Counted from the stretch's first letter, positions 37,804 to 49,053 are shown. The stretch: DNA of 64,000 nucleotides from Protula sp. h YS-2021 (GCA_949752745.1 OX457025.1:52163098-52227097), one strand, 5' to 3'. Notes: generated by a model from the sequence alone, not told the origin. Numbers and translations are program-made.

Positions 37804-38904
37804 ATGTCGACGTGGAAAGACTACTTAACCAATATTTATTTTAAACCTGGTCAACCCGGGGCATTTGCTGGTCCTTACAAACTATATCACATATTAAGAA
37901 AACATGATCAACCAGTCCCTCATTCACAAGTGAAGAAATGGTTACAGGATCAAGATGCCTTCAGTTTACTACAACCTGTAAAATATAGGTTTAAAAGGCA
38001 ACGTGTCATTACACGTGGAATTGATGACATGTGGGATATTGATTTAGCTGACATGGGAAACATAGCTTCCTATAATGATGACACCCGTTTTTTATTAGTT
38101 GTCATTGATGTGTTTTCCAAATATTTATGGGTGCAACCAATGCCTAATAAATCACATACGAGTGTCATAGAAGCCTTTCAAAAGATTTTTCATGAAACAC
38201 AACGAAGACCACGAACTCTAAGGTCAGACAAAGGAACTGAATTTAAAAACAGATGGGTAAAAGCATTTATGAAGAAGGAGGGAATACATGCCTATACGAC
38301 AAAGAATGAAACCAAAGCCAACTTTGCTGAGAGAGTCATTCGTACTCTAAAGGGAATGATGTATCGATATTTCCTACATAATCAAACGTATCGATATATG
38401 GACATCCTTCCAGACTTAGTGTATAATTACAACCATAGACCTCATGGCTCCCTCCCTAATAAGTATGCTCCTGCAGATATTCGTAAAGACAACGAATCGA
38501 AAGTGTGGAAGTATATGTATGTAGACAAATTGAAATTAAAACCAAAGAAGAAAAAACCCTACAAATTTAAAATTGGTGATCAGGTTCGCATTTCTCACAT
38601 GAAATATGTATTTCAACGAGATTATCATATAAAGTGGACGCAAGAAGTCTTCATTATCACACATCGTTGTAAGAAGCAAGGAATACACTTGTATCGTGTG
38701 AAAGACTTTTTGGATGAAGATATTGACGGACATTTTTATGAAGAAGAACTGCAGAAAGTGACAAAAGATATTGAATCAGTCTACAGAATTGAAAAGGTTT
38801 TGAAAACACGAAAAAGACGAGGTGTTAAAGAATTATTTGTGAAGTGGTTAGGTTGGCCAAAGAAGTTTAACAGTTGGGTGAAAGAAACAGATATTCGAAA
38901 ATGA
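37804..38904 (+). CDS. INT: Polinton integrase with chromodomain, copy 2 (intact)
   Basis: 366 residues with all parts intact: HHCC-like N-terminal region not obvious, DDE core (MWDIDLADM, LRSDKGTEF, NFAERVIRTL), basic linker KLKLKPKKKKPYKF, and a complete chromodomain from YRIEKVLKTRKRRG through LFVKWLGWPKKFNSWVKETD. Chromodomains on such integrases are thought to guide insertion to marked chromatin. Overlaps the ATPase ATG by 4 bp. Confidence 0.93.
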   Translation: MSTWKDYLTNIYFKPGQPGAFAGPYKLYHILRKHDQPVPHSQVKKWLQDQDAFSLLQPVKYRFKRQRVITRGIDDMWDIDLADMGNIASYNDDTRFLLVVIDVFSKYLWVQPMPNKSHTSVIEAFQKIFHETQRRPRTLRSDKGTEFKNRWVKAFMKKEGIHAYTTKNETKANFAERVIRTLKGMMYRYFLHNQTYRYMDILPDLVYNYNHRPHGSLPNKYAPADIRKDNESKVWKYMYVDKLKLKPKKKKPYKFKIGDQVRISHMKYVFQRDYHIKWTQEVFIITHRCKKQGIHLYRVKDFLDEDIDGHFYEEELQKVTKDIESVYRIEKVLKTRKRRGVKELFVKWLGWPKKFNSWVKETDIRK

Positions 38905-39560
38905 AGCATCCATTCACGTGTTTGGTCTCTGGACCTACAGGCAGTGGTAAAACTTCTCTAGTTAGAGAAATTCTAGAACAAAAGTTAATTAAACCCTCTC
39001 CAAAAGTCATTTTATGGCTCTATGCAGCAGATCAGCCTTTGTACAAGGGAATGAAAGGTGTGGAATTTTACCAAGGCATTCCAGATGACATTGAAGAGCG
39101 TTTTAACCCGAAAAAACCAAACTTACTCATCATTGATGACTTAATGACCAAATGTCATAGTGATGAACGCATAACACGTCTCTTTAGTGTTGGCAGCAGT
39201 CATCAAAATCTAAGCATTATTTTTATTGTGCATAATTTGTTTCATCATGGTAGAGAAATGCGAAATATTAGTTTGAATACACATTACATCATTCTGTTTA
39301 AAAATCCTAGAGACAGTCAACAAATAAGTACATTAGCGCGACAAATGTATCCTGGAAAATCTCAATTTCTCATAGAAGCCTATCAAGATGCTACCAGCAA
39401 ACCTCACGGCTATTTATTCATTGATTTGAAGCCGAAGACAAATGATCAACTACGTATTCGTACAGGCATTTTACCAAAAGATACACATTACGTCTATGTT
39501 GATAAGGTGGCGTATGAACAAGAACCAAGTCACTTTACCATTCGCAACCAAGATGTCTAA
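38901..39560 (+). CDS. ATP: Polinton packaging ATPase, copy 2
   Basis: 219 residues with Walker A GPTGSGKT at residues 11-18 and Walker B LLIIDDLM, equivalent to 19356-20015 with scattered conservative changes. Start at the ATG overlapping the integrase stop. Confidence 0.93.
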   Translation: MKHPFTCLVSGPTGSGKTSLVREILEQKLIKPSPKVILWLYAADQPLYKGMKGVEFYQGIPDDIEERFNPKKPNLLIIDDLMTKCHSDERITRLFSVGSSHQNLSIIFIVHNLFHHGREMRNISLNTHYIILFKNPRDSQQISTLARQMYPGKSQFLIEAYQDATSKPHGYLFIDLKPKTNDQLRIRTGILPKDTHYVYVDKVAYEQEPSHFTIRNQDV

Positions 39561-39879
39561 ACGTATTCAAGCGAATCAACCATTTCTTCACTTGCTCGCA
39601 CGCAGCGGGCCTAAACGACGTAAATCCTTGCTACAACAAGCTACTAAGGAAGAATTAACTAGCTTGTTTGAAATTTGTTTGAATATATTGCGAGGACATT
39701 TACCCTTAAGCTCAAAAAGGTATAAGGTATTCAAGCGTGAACGTCATACCCTACGTACACTAGCAGATAAGAAGATATCACTTCGAAGAAAAAAGAAGTT
39801 GGTTAATCAGAAAGGAGGATTCATTGGAGCTATTGCTAAATTTGCATTACCCTTGTTAGCTCAGTTGCTGTTAAAATGA
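39553..39879 (+). CDS. Small basic Polinton protein with hydrophobic tail, copy 2
   Basis: 108 residues from ATG 39553, overlapping the ATPase by 8 bp; the longer upstream frame is a shadow of the ATPase. Same basic middle and GGFIGAIAKFALPLLAQLLL tail as 20008-20334. Confidence 0.75.
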   Translation: MSKRIQANQPFLHLLARSGPKRRKSLLQQATKEELTSLFEICLNILRGHLPLSSKRYKVFKRERHTLRTLADKKISLRRKKKLVNQKGGFIGAIAKFALPLLAQLLLK

Positions 39880-40464
39880 AACATACTATGAAAATGGTCC
39901 TCATTCCTGAATATGAATATAAAATGTTGTTAGAAAAGAAGGGAAAAGATGGTGAAATCAAAACGAAAGTGAATAAACTTTTACGTGGGAAACAAACTCG
40001 TGAAAAGGCAATAGAAATGTCTCAAGTTCTTGGTCGTCATTTACGAACAATTCAGTCGCAACAACAGCGGCAAAAGTCTGTTACATCATCCAAAGCAGAA
40101 AAATCAGAAAAGTCCCAACAGTTTCTAAGCCATTTTCAACCTATTTATCATGTAAAACTAACACAACTTCTAGCAGAACTTAAGAAATATGGTACGAGAT
40201 GGACAGATAAAAATGAACTTGTTTTAAAAACGGGTACTGTCATTACAAATTCCAACATTATTGATTTGTTGAAAGAAGCATTGGTTGCTAAAGAAGAAAA
40301 GAACGACGAGAACCACCGCATGGTTGGAAGCAGTTTATTGAGGAAATTGTAGATGCTAATATTCCAAAAACTGTTTTTGGTAAAAAGACAACTCGTGAAG
40401 ATATTACAAAAGAGATACAACAACGTCAACAAAGGTTGTTTCCAGAAGGATGGGAAACTTTTTA
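39876..40464 (+). pseudogene. Fused small proteins A and B, copy 2 (frameshift)
   Basis: Here the A region reads straight into the B region (HFQPIYHVKLTQLLAELKK), unlike copy 1, where B has its own ATG. Near 40310-40320 one base is missing relative to copy 1, so the frame stops at 40350-40352. The expected PPHGW...FPEGWETF tail lies in another frame up to 40464. Which copy shows the original arrangement cannot be told from two sequences. Confidence 0.65.
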
Positions 40465-40659
40465 ACATGGATTAAAGAGCTATGGTGTTGTTGTTGTAAA
40501 GAAAATGGAAATAAAAATACCATTCCTGTAAAAATTAGGTGTGTTAGTGCTTGTTGTCAGGGAGAAGTAGTAGATACCAATTTAGATCATGTAGATAGCA
40601 ATTTAGACAATAATGTAGACAGCAATGTAGAAAGTGAGGATGAAGAGTGTCAAACATGA
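40450..40659 (+). CDS. Small MG-x-FLTW Cys-rich protein, copy 2
   Basis: 69 residues. N-terminus MGNFLTWIKELWCCCCKENG has a possible lipid-modification signal (Gly2 plus four cysteines). The IPVKIRCVSACCQGEV core is as in copy 1, but the tail is an Asp/Asn-rich repeat (NLDHVDSNLDNNVDSNV) instead of a basic one. Confidence 0.6.
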   Translation: MGNFLTWIKELWCCCCKENGNKNTIPVKIRCVSACCQGEVVDTNLDHVDSNLDNNVDSNVESEDEECQT

Positions 40660-40713
40660 AGTAATGTATATACACATCTAGTCTATCTACATCACATAAA
40701 CGATTTAGCTGCC

Positions 40714-41478
40714 ATGGAGTCAACAAGTTTTTACATTTCTTTACCCAGCAATGCTAGTATGAACTATTATCCCAACAACAAGACTTCAAATTATCAAATT
40801 CGTATGCCTCGAACCATCTATCTGAACGGAAAATATGAAGTGGCTTTAGCTGAAATTCAATATCCACATACATGGACAACCATGAGACATGGAATGGACT
40901 ATTCTATTCAGTATCGACAACAACCACTGAATGATGTTGTTCTTGACACAATCAATATTCCTTATGGTTACTACAGATCCATACAAGAAATATGTCATGC
41001 AGTCAATGAAGAAGCAACTAATTCTATGAAAGATGACCTTAAAGAAGGTATTCGGATAAAGTATGATAAAATTAGACGACGCGTTTTTCTATATCTAAAA
41101 TATGGCTTTGAAGTGTCATTCTCCACTGGATTAGCTGAGATTTTAGGATTTATCCCAAATCAATGGTATACTGAAACGTGTACAGCTGAATATAAAGCTG
41201 ATGTGAAACAGGGGTTTTATACACTTTATGTGTACTGTAGTATTTGCGAGCCACAAGTTGTTGGTGATTATTATGTTCCTTTGCTACGTTCTGTTGCAAT
41301 ACAAGGACATGATGGAGACATTATCATGAAAACTTATGGAGAACCTCATTATGTTCCTGTAAACACATCCAAATTTGATGTGATAGAAATGAATATTAAG
41401 GATGACACAGACCATAATGTTCCATTTCAAACTGGGAAGGTGATCTGTAAACTTCATTTTCGACCAAAAGCATTATGA
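40714..41478 (+). CDS. Polinton penton protein, copy 2
   Basis: 254 residues, homologue of 21095-21856 along its whole length with a one-residue insertion near residue 75. Intact, overlapping the next gene by 4 bp. Confidence 0.85.
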   Translation: MESTSFYISLPSNASMNYYPNNKTSNYQIRMPRTIYLNGKYEVALAEIQYPHTWTTMRHGMDYSIQYRQQPLNDVVLDTINIPYGYYRSIQEICHAVNEEATNSMKDDLKEGIRIKYDKIRRRVFLYLKYGFEVSFSTGLAEILGFIPNQWYTETCTAEYKADVKQGFYTLYVYCSICEPQVVGDYYVPLLRSVAIQGHDGDIIMKTYGEPHYVPVNTSKFDVIEMNIKDDTDHNVPFQTGKVICKLHFRPKAL

Positions 41479-41831
41479 AAGCATACACACACAATCCATC
41501 TATTTATCGCAACCATTTTCTTCGTCAAGTGGGTGGAGAATTACCAGGATTTAAAGGAGCGCGAATACAATATGGAGATGGTATTGGTTCAATACTGGGA
41601 TCATTGGCTCGAAAAGCTATTCCACTGCTTAAGGCAGGGGCTAAAATCGTTGCACCACATCTTAAAAAGGCTGCAAAAGATGTCGCGAAAGATGTTACAG
41701 GTCGAGTAGCACAACGTATGTTTGGTGATGAGTTAGGAGGACAAAAGAGAGCGAAACCAGCAAAACCTGTCAGAAGGCGAAAGGCAGCTAAACGGATAAC
41801 ATCAACAAAATATAAGAAAGATATTTTTTAA
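41475..41831 (+). CDS. Polinton pX-like basic protein, copy 2
   Basis: 118 residues with the same GDGIGSILGSLARKAIPLLK amphipathic segment and basic tail as 21853-22194; five residues longer near the C-terminus (GDELGGQKRAK). Confidence 0.7.
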   Translation: MKAYTHNPSIYRNHFLRQVGGELPGFKGARIQYGDGIGSILGSLARKAIPLLKAGAKIVAPHLKKAAKDVAKDVTGRVAQRMFGDELGGQKRAKPAKPVRRRKAAKRITSTKYKKDIF

Positions 41832-41833
41832 TC

Positions 41834-43207
41834 ATGTCTTTAATTCATAATCATTCTTGTGAATGTAGTCTTTCTCCATTAGAATGGTTTCACATACCAC
41901 AAACGCAAACTGCTGTAGAAAAAAGTTATAATGTAGACTATCAACCACTAACTACCATTAGAGAAGGTGCTCCAATAGAATTCTACATTCCTGCGAGTAC
42001 AGAAGAATATCTAGATTTAAAGAACAGTAAACTCCATATTGTATGTCGCATTGTAAAGGTTGATGGAGAAGCGTGTGGTGTAGATGATAACGTATCCTGT
42101 ATCAATGATTTGTTTAATGGGTTATGGTCTAATATTGAATTATTTCTAAATGATCGATTGGTATCACATAGTAACAATACTCATGGTTATACCAGCATCA
42201 TATCTCATCTCATTCATGACTCGGAAGAAAGTCTCAATTCTGAGCGCTCTATGCGTCTCATCTATAAAGATACTGCCGGGTCAATGAATACTCATCAGGT
42301 GAAAAGACCTAATCATGAAAGATATGTATCAGGTTTTCATGTAAATATTGAAAGTGGTGATATAGCTGAAACAGGAAATAATGGTTTACATAATCGCTAT
42401 TTGTATACACGTCTAAGCCGTGAGTTTATGCTTACAGGTGGTTTAAGGGTAGATTTGTTTGAGCAGGATCGTTATCTTCCCAATGGTGTTAGTATGAAAT
42501 TACGCTTGCATAGACAAAAAGATGAATATGTATTAATGGCTGCAAATAATGGTTTTAAAGTAGAAGTGAGAGAAGCGTTTTTAACCATTCGCAAAGTGAG
42601 GGTTAGTCCAGGTATTCAGTTAGGACATGCAGATGCATTGATGAAAAGTCCTGCTAAGTTTATTGTTACTAGAAAAGAATGTAAAGTTTTAGCTATTCCA
42701 ACTGGATTTCAATCTTTTGTGAAAGATAGCATCTTTTTAGGTCAATTACCAAAACGTATTGTCATTGGAATGGTTCATAATGAATCCTTTGCTGGAACAG
42801 TATTGAGAAATCCATACAATTTTGAACATTTCAATCTTAACTTTATGCAGCTTTACTCTGATGGTGAACCAGTCCTATCAAAACCTCTCAAGCTTGATAT
42901 AAATCAAGGCAAATATCTTGATGCTTTTGAAACACTTTACAAATCTTTTGATAGACTGGATGGTGAGAAAAGTTCCATTATAAAACGGGAAGATTGGCCT
43001 AGAGGTTATTCTTTGTTTTCTTTTGACTTAACACCTGATTATGATGGTGCGGATCATTATGCCCTTATCAAACATGGGAATTTGAGACTAGAAATGAATT
43101 TTGCTGGTGCCTTGCAAAATACAGTCAATGTTATAGTGTATGCTGAATTTGATAACATTGTTGAAATAAGTGCAAATCGTAGCATTCAATTCGACTACCA
43201 GTCATGA
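41834..43207 (+). CDS. MCP: Polinton major capsid protein, copy 2 (intact)
   Basis: 457 residues, uninterrupted. Same length as the copy 1 frame, with AAA at the codon that is TAA there. Expected to be a double jelly-roll trimer-forming capsid protein. Its stop overlaps the protease ATG (ATGA at 43204). Confidence 0.92.
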   Translation: MSLIHNHSCECSLSPLEWFHIPQTQTAVEKSYNVDYQPLTTIREGAPIEFYIPASTEEYLDLKNSKLHIVCRIVKVDGEACGVDDNVSCINDLFNGLWSNIELFLNDRLVSHSNNTHGYTSIISHLIHDSEESLNSERSMRLIYKDTAGSMNTHQVKRPNHERYVSGFHVNIESGDIAETGNNGLHNRYLYTRLSREFMLTGGLRVDLFEQDRYLPNGVSMKLRLHRQKDEYVLMAANNGFKVEVREAFLTIRKVRVSPGIQLGHADALMKSPAKFIVTRKECKVLAIPTGFQSFVKDSIFLGQLPKRIVIGMVHNESFAGTVLRNPYNFEHFNLNFMQLYSDGEPVLSKPLKLDINQGKYLDAFETLYKSFDRLDGEKSSIIKREDWPRGYSLFSFDLTPDYDGADHYALIKHGNLRLEMNFAGALQNTVNVIVYAEFDNIVEISANRSIQFDYQS

Positions 43208-43641
43208 ACACGAAGCAGATAGAAGCCATCCTATCTCATGATGCCACGACAAAAGACTTGTTCCAAGGTGTGTTTGCCATGGACCAGTTACCATCTTTAC
43301 AACGCGGTGCCTATGTCATCAACACAGACGATCATGATGAGCCAGGAGAGCATTGGGTGGCAGTATATTATGACGAAGACCCTGCAGAATATTTTGACTC
43401 TTATGGACTTTTACCTATAGACAGTCGTTTGAATAAGTTTTTAAAGTTTAATTTCATTTATAATTCAGTTCCATTACAAACACCAATATCCTCTACATGT
43501 GGATTTTATTGTGTGTATTATATAATTCAAAGAGCTCGAGGACATAGTCCTTTTGAAATCATTGATGTATTAAGAAGAAGTGATGGTGATTTTGTTGTAA
43601 AGGATTTTGTATATAGACATTATAAACCATTATTTTATTGA
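43204..43641 (+). CDS. PRO: Polinton adenain-type protease, copy 2
   Basis: 145 residues with the same His (GEHWVAVYYD), Asp (EYFDSYG), Gln (LQTPIS) and Cys (TCGFYCVYY) residues as copy 1. Last plus-strand gene of the element. Confidence 0.92.
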   Translation: MNTKQIEAILSHDATTKDLFQGVFAMDQLPSLQRGAYVINTDDHDEPGEHWVAVYYDEDPAEYFDSYGLLPIDSRLNKFLKFNFIYNSVPLQTPISSTCGFYCVYYIIQRARGHSPFEIIDVLRRSDGDFVVKDFVYRHYKPLFY

Positions 43642-43707
43642 TGTTGTATTAGTTAAGTTGTATTAGTTAAGTTGTTGGTAATTGTGAATTGTATTATGAA
43701 TATTGTA

Positions 43708-43713
43708 AATAAA
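43708..43713 (+). terminator. Polyadenylation signal after copy 2 plus-strand block
   Basis: AATAAA about 67 bp after the protease stop; a TTTATT at about 43738 may serve the opposite strand. Confidence 0.6.
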
Positions 43714-43793
43714 CAAGACAGTTTTATACAACATTCTTTGTTTATTGTGTTATACATTATTTACATTTTAACAATTATTTTACATTGAATTTT

Positions 43794-44174
43794 TTATTTT
43801 ACAAATACATTCAATACATCGATAAACACATGCCATTCATACCAATCTAAATTAATATATGTATCATAGACATTACATCCACGTTTGTAAATGCTATGAA
43901 AACTAGCATAACACTGTCCATTACCAAACTTTATTATTTTAACATCTTTGTGTTCAGACAGTTTCAGTTCAACTCCATGATCATTCATGTCAATGTCCAT
44001 CACCATAACACACATGGGATGCGTCAGTTCAATGGACTTGGTGCCTCGCATGAGTTGCACTCCTTCCTCTTTGAATTCAAGCGTCAGGTTCTTTCCAATC
44101 CAATGCTTGTAACAGAGCGTACCATTCCACTGTGTTGAGGGTGATGTAGTCGTAGCATTTTGTAAGCTCGTCAT
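43794..44174 (-). CDS. Protein C (PC4-like motif), copy 2
   Basis: 126 residues from ATG 44174, homologous to 24392-24766 and overlapping protein D. Retains YASFHSIYK...YDTYINLDWYEWHVFI. Confidence 0.65.
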   Translation of the reverse strand: MTSLQNATTTSPSTQWNGTLCYKHWIGKNLTLEFKEEGVQLMRGTKSIELTHPMCVMVMDIDMNDHGVELKLSEHKDVKIIKFGNGQCYASFHSIYKRGCNVYDTYINLDWYEWHVFIDVLNVFVK

Positions 44175-44418
44175 ATTGGCGAAATCGTACAAACACGTCT
44201 AAATAGTTCTCAGTCACACGCACTTCTAAATCCTCTGAGAGTTTCAGGAGAAAGCCAGGTATCCTCAGCTTCTCTAGATGGTCTTTCAACACAGATTGTT
44301 CGTCAGTTGATAGAATGATATACTTTCCAAAATGTTTTAGCACGATGTCATCATATACGTTTCTCAGATATGAGAATCCATGCGTAATGGGTTCATATTC
44401 CGATAAAAAGTTTTCCAT
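44077..44418 (-). CDS. Protein D (PC4-like motif), copy 2
   Basis: 113 residues from ATG 44418, homologous to 24669-25010. Contains LEVRVTENYLDVFVRFRQYD and ITLNTVEWYALLQALDW. Confidence 0.65.
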   Translation of the reverse strand: MENFLSEYEPITHGFSYLRNVYDDIVLKHFGKYIILSTDEQSVLKDHLEKLRIPGFLLKLSEDLEVRVTENYLDVFVRFRQYDELTKCYDYITLNTVEWYALLQALDWKEPDA

Positions 44419-44473
44419 CTCGTTCAACAGTCAGATGAACTATGAGCTGTCTCCTTGTCTGCAAAGACGTTTT

Positions 44474-44845
44474 TTATGCTCGCAAGATGGCGAAGAGTGG
44501 ATGTTGTATCACTTCTAGGAATCGTAAGACTGCGCGCCAGTTCTTGATATCAAAGATGATCAAATCTGTATATGGTGTATCTGGTACAACTCCCTTATAA
44601 TCCTCTGGATAATCCTGTAAAAGATTTCTACAGATTTCTACACGTATGTTAGAATCATATTCAGCCACCGTCACTTCCACTTTATTTTCAAGTCTACGTT
44701 TAAACCCATGTTCAAGTGGTATGTTTTTAAAGTCTTTCCATACTTCAGGTTTAAACCGATGATAACTTGTCTGAGAATCTAGTATCACTTCATTCCTATC
44801 ATTTACAGTAAGGTAAGCACCACCGTTCAGCATGAGTGCATTCAT
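44474..44845 (-). CDS. Protein E (two PC4-like units), copy 2
   Basis: 123 residues, homologous to 25014-25388. First unit ends RFKPEVWKDFKNIPLE, second IIFDIKNWRAVLRFLEVI. Confidence 0.65.
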   Translation of the reverse strand: MNALMLNGGAYLTVNDRNEVILDSQTSYHRFKPEVWKDFKNIPLEHGFKRRLENKVEVTVAEYDSNIRVEICRNLLQDYPEDYKGVVPDTPYTDLIIFDIKNWRAVLRFLEVIQHPLFAILRA

Positions 44846-44857
44846 GTTTTTACCTTG

Positions 44858-45214
44858 TTATGAGCCGTCTTCTTGTCTGCGAAGCCTTTTATCCACTTCT
44901 TTCACTTGCTTCTTCAGCATTTTCCATTCAGGTATTGTCAGCAAGATACCCTTTTTCGTAGGACGGTTTTTTCCAGTCCCCTCATCTCTCAGGTACTTGC
45001 GAATGTTTACCACTCCTTCATTGCTTTGTTTCATAATCTTGATATACTTTCCATTTCCTAGAGAAAGCATTCCATCCCACGACTGTGGTGTTGGTGCTGT
45101 CTCCACTTTCAATTTCTTGATGGTAGTGGTAGGATTTTTCACTTTTAAGTCTTTAACTGCATCTGCAAGAGTATCCATATCAGTTGTAGATCTCTTACGA
45201 CTTTCACGTTCCAT
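44858..45214 (-). CDS. PC4-like single-stranded-DNA-binding protein, copy 2 (intact)
   Basis: 118 residues. Residues 1-48 are Lys/Ser/Thr-rich and variable. From about 49 the PC4 (Sub1/p15) domain is clear: GNGKYIKIMKQSNEGVVNIRKY with the NIRKYLRDE strand-turn at 70-78, PTKKGILLTIPEW at 85-97 and the helix KMLKKQVKEVDKRLRR. Eukaryotic PC4 binds melted or single-stranded DNA as a dimer and acts in transcription and repair. Next to a protein-primed polymerase, which exposes single strands by displacement, a replication-protein role is likely (inference). TATA box at 45270-45275. Confidence 0.85.
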   Translation of the reverse strand: MERESRKRSTTDMDTLADAVKDLKVKNPTTTIKKLKVETAPTPQSWDGMLSLGNGKYIKIMKQSNEGVVNIRKYLRDEGTGKNRPTKKGILLTIPEWKMLKKQVKEVDKRLRRQEDGS

Positions 45215-45269
45215 GTTAACAATTCAATGTTCACACCTCAAATAACTCTTCCGTTGGAGGACCTCCCCC

Positions 45270-45276
45270 TTTATAC
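45270..45276 (-). promoter_or_regulatory. TATA box overlapping the polymerase stop codon, copy 2
   Basis: Minus strand TATAAAG, with the polymerase TAA inside it, about 56 bp before the PC4-like start. Confidence 0.55.
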
Positions 45277-48200
45277 CATAGCCTTGTAATGTCCATGCGC
45301 TAAGGTGGAATAGCCATCACTCATCACATATCGCTTGTCGTCATATGGGGAGAGGGCTACTTTCCTCAACTTCTCCGAGAAAAGCTGGTGACTATGACTT
45401 CGGATAATGTGTCCTGTAGCCATCGTTTGAGTTTTCTTAAACAAACTGTCTCTATACTGCACATGTTTAATGCGTCTTTGACAAGCTTGAGTGATGCCTT
45501 TAGCTGTATGTTTTTCTTTCCCACCGCACAATAAACTGTACATTTTCGGTCTGAGTCCAACAAACTCTTCAATAGGGACGCCTGCCGTCTCATCCTTCAT
45601 TTTCCCAAGCACTTTTTTGTTCACGTTGGAATGTAGGAAGTGATCTGGCGGATAGTCACTTGTGTCGAACAGGTCAGCATCTTGCTGCATATCCTTGTAG
45701 ATATCTTCCGTTTCTATGTCGTAACAAAGACTGTCGGTGTCGCTGAACAACAACTTGGCATTGGGATACTTGACCATGATGTAGTTGTAATGAAAGTTGA
45801 ACATAAGCACTTTGCTGAGGTCGAGAATGGTAAAACCAACTTGAATGGGTTTATCCAGAAGCAAATCCACTTTGCGCAAATGTATCGCGGTCAAATCTTC
45901 GTTGAAAATTTTGAATTTGTGGAAAGAAGGTTTGGCCACAAGTTTCTTGAACCGCTTTTCCTTGTGAACAAGTTCAACATTGATTCGCTTTCTCACATTT
46001 TCCATGGTTTTGCCAAACACTGAGTTGTTCATCAGTTTGAAGAAGTCTTTCTCAAACGGGTTCTTGGCCAATTTTCTCTTTTCTGTGTTCAAGGTAATGT
46101 ATTTTGCCAACCATTTGCTCTGTTCAAACATGATGGCGCGATGTACTTTAGTGACTTTCAACCCCAGTGAGACGTACTGTTGTAAATTCCTGTAATGAAG
46201 TACATATTTCTTCTTGTCAGACAAGTTAGGAATGAGCTTTTCACTGGATTTCTCTTTCATGTTTAGATCTTTCCGCAGCTTCTGACTGTACTCTGACAAT
46301 TCTTCAACTTTGACACATTTCTGTTCTGGAGCCACTGGGTAGTGATTATGATGATCATGGATTGAATTTGGATATTCTAAATCCACTTCCAAAATGAATC
46401 CAATGTCGTCATCTTCATCCACATCCATGAAGTCAATGGATTCTGGCTCACTCACCCACATAAATCCTCTTTGTGGCATGCTTTGTGACATGGCCCAACC
46501 ATACAAGTTGTTTGCGTCGAGGTACATCAAATAGTTGTTTGGTATCTCAGAATTGTAATCTGCTACGTAGGGATTATTTGCTTTCGCATACTTGTGTGTG
46601 ATCACGGATATTCCTCCACGTATGCCTTGCTCAACCATTTGGTACATGTCAATGTCATTGATCAATTCCAACTTCACCTTTGTCGCTTTCAACATTGCAT
46701 CCCACGACAGTCCTGGTGCTGTATAGTAGTGAGCAGGATCCAATTCATATGTGTTGAGACATACGTGACGAAAGTTTTCAAACACGTCAGCCAGCAGCAA
46801 CACATCTGATTTTAGGTACAAGTCATGGTATTCGCCAAATGTTGTACAGTTGAATGTCTCCCACACCTTCTGCGCATGCGCATAATCCTCATCGCTAATG
46901 TCTTCTTCACTGAGCAGACTGTAAAACTTGTCCTTGGACGGCAGTTGTGTTTCAGCAAACTTGGATGGCTCATCCACGTAATCATAAGGGTATACGCCCT
47001 TTCTCAACAGTAAATCTTGTTGGTCACTATTGTGAATGTGTGACGTCATGTTATAAAAGTTGTCTTTCCCTTCTGCCGCTAGGTTGGATACCAACTTCTG
47101 TAGAGAAGTACTCATGAACTGAAAGCTGTCTGTAAATTTCAGATTGCTCATGGTGAATGCAATATATTTCTCAATGGTGTTGGGAATGACTGTAATCGTT
47201 TCATCTTTGAATTTTCCAATTTCCTCCATGATAAGGTGACTGTCATAGCCTCGCAAATTGTGGAAAAACACAGGAATGATAAAAGAATCTTTATCCCCTT
47301 GCTGATCCTTTCTAAGTCGGAATTGTAAGTTGCATTCATTGTGCGCTGCTCCACGATATTTGCCATTGATATGGTCATGATCTCTCACACGATCTGCTCC
47401 TAGAGGTTCATGACAAATGTAGCAATCAACAGCGTTCTTAAAATTCTCTTTGTCTTCGCGAGTCATCACCATTTCCTTTGGTCGCTCTAAACCACGTACA
47501 ATACGATCACGTTCATTCAACATATGATCTAAAAAGACCTTTACAGCATTGTCTCCTCGATACACGATTGGTGCACGTGTGTTGTACTGACTCACAACTA
47601 CATAGGCAAAGCTGTTTGGACGATGATGTTGATACTTGTCTTCTTCTTCATGCTTTTGCGTGAAACATTCAAAGTCTGCATAAATCACAAACGGTGCTCG
47701 CTGTTGTTTGGCTACATTCTTAAACTTAACGAATGGTTCCTTGGGAAATGATAAACGTTGCGCGCCATGCTTGCCACACACTTCACGATGCTCATCTAAA
47801 AGCTCTTGTCGCATAAACCCGTGAAGACAGTTGAAACAATAAAAAGCTGCACCATTATGCTTTGATCGATAAGCCATCAGTCTGCTGAAATTCTTAATGA
47901 GGCAATAATGTCTTGTCTTGTCATTGCTAATCAAAAGCAAGTTGATTTCTCTCGCGCTGTTGGCGCTGGTGTTTCGACTGAGTTGTATGGGAACAACGAC
48001 ATCATGTTCATATCCAAACACGTTAATGGACACATCATTCTCCTTTTCAAACTTTGGAATGTCTGTAATCGGTGTTGGAAATGTCATGCCTTCCACCTTC
48101 AATTCATTCTCAAATAGCTTGTATTGATGCACACGCTGTGGGTCATTGCTTGTTGAAGGGTGAAGGTGAGCCAGTACAGACCATAAGAAACATTTATTGT

Positions 48201-49005
48201 CTTTATTCTGAATGTTTAACACACCTTTTGTATTCTTCACTTTCTTCGGTAGTGGAATAAAACTACTCGCATCCAGTGGCGCTGACGTAGCTGTATGTAC
48301 TTCAATATATAGTATGTTATCCAATACCCAGCCAGAGCCTTGTCGCTCATGTTCATCAAACTTAGTAAACAATTCTTTATAGGCGTCTGGCAAGTCCTGC
48401 TCAATATCTGCTGGGTTGTATGCTGTATATGTTGGACTGCTGATAAATGAATTATCCACTTATTCTACCATAACACCTTCAGCATTCGCTGTCAGTTTCT
48501 TGAAACGTGCATGAACGACAATGTACCATTTCATTCCATAGTTTAAGGTCTCCAACAAATGTGTCTTGATACGGTTCTCTTGTTGTCGCATTTCAAGCAG
48601 TAAATCCGATCCATCCTCAGACTCAAATCGTCTTTCCTGTGCGTTTTCTCCCAGACTAACCCTTCTACCTCTCCCTACTTGTCCTGTTTTTTCTTTCTGT
48701 GAAGCATGTTCTTCATGAGACGCATTTTCCATCTCAGCTGGTATGCATGCATGTGCCTCAAATGTATCCATAGATGGAAATATTTTAATGCATTCACAGC
48801 AGAGGACTGGATAAGGTCTGATAACACCATCTTGTACCGTCTTTCGTCTCTTGGCTTCAATCATCTCAACAAGCTCTTCATTAGCACGTTTCATCTTAGC
48901 TGGTTTGCATGTATGTGTTTCGAACAATTCCAGAGATGGAAATGTCACATTACAATCATGACAGACGACTAATGTGTCTGAATTAGATGCCATTGTTGTT
49001 GTCAC
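45271..49005 (-). pseudogene. POLB: Polinton DNA polymerase B, copy 2 (one nonsense codon)
   Basis: 1244 codons from ATG 49005, same domain order as copy 1. A TAA at 48462-48460 (codon 182) replaces the CAA of copy 1 and lies between the finger region and the exonuclease domain. Everything after it is open: YADFECF, HNLRGYDSH, LDANNLYGWAM, MNNSVFGKTMEN and LFSDTDSLCYD are all kept. Two Cys/His fingers precede the stop. A TATA box is at 49054-49059. The next in-frame codon after the stop is not an ATG, so restart would be inefficient. Confidence 0.93.
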
Positions 49006-49053
49006 GTCAATTGCTTAAACTGATATGATGAAATGTAGGTCTCACTCATCCTA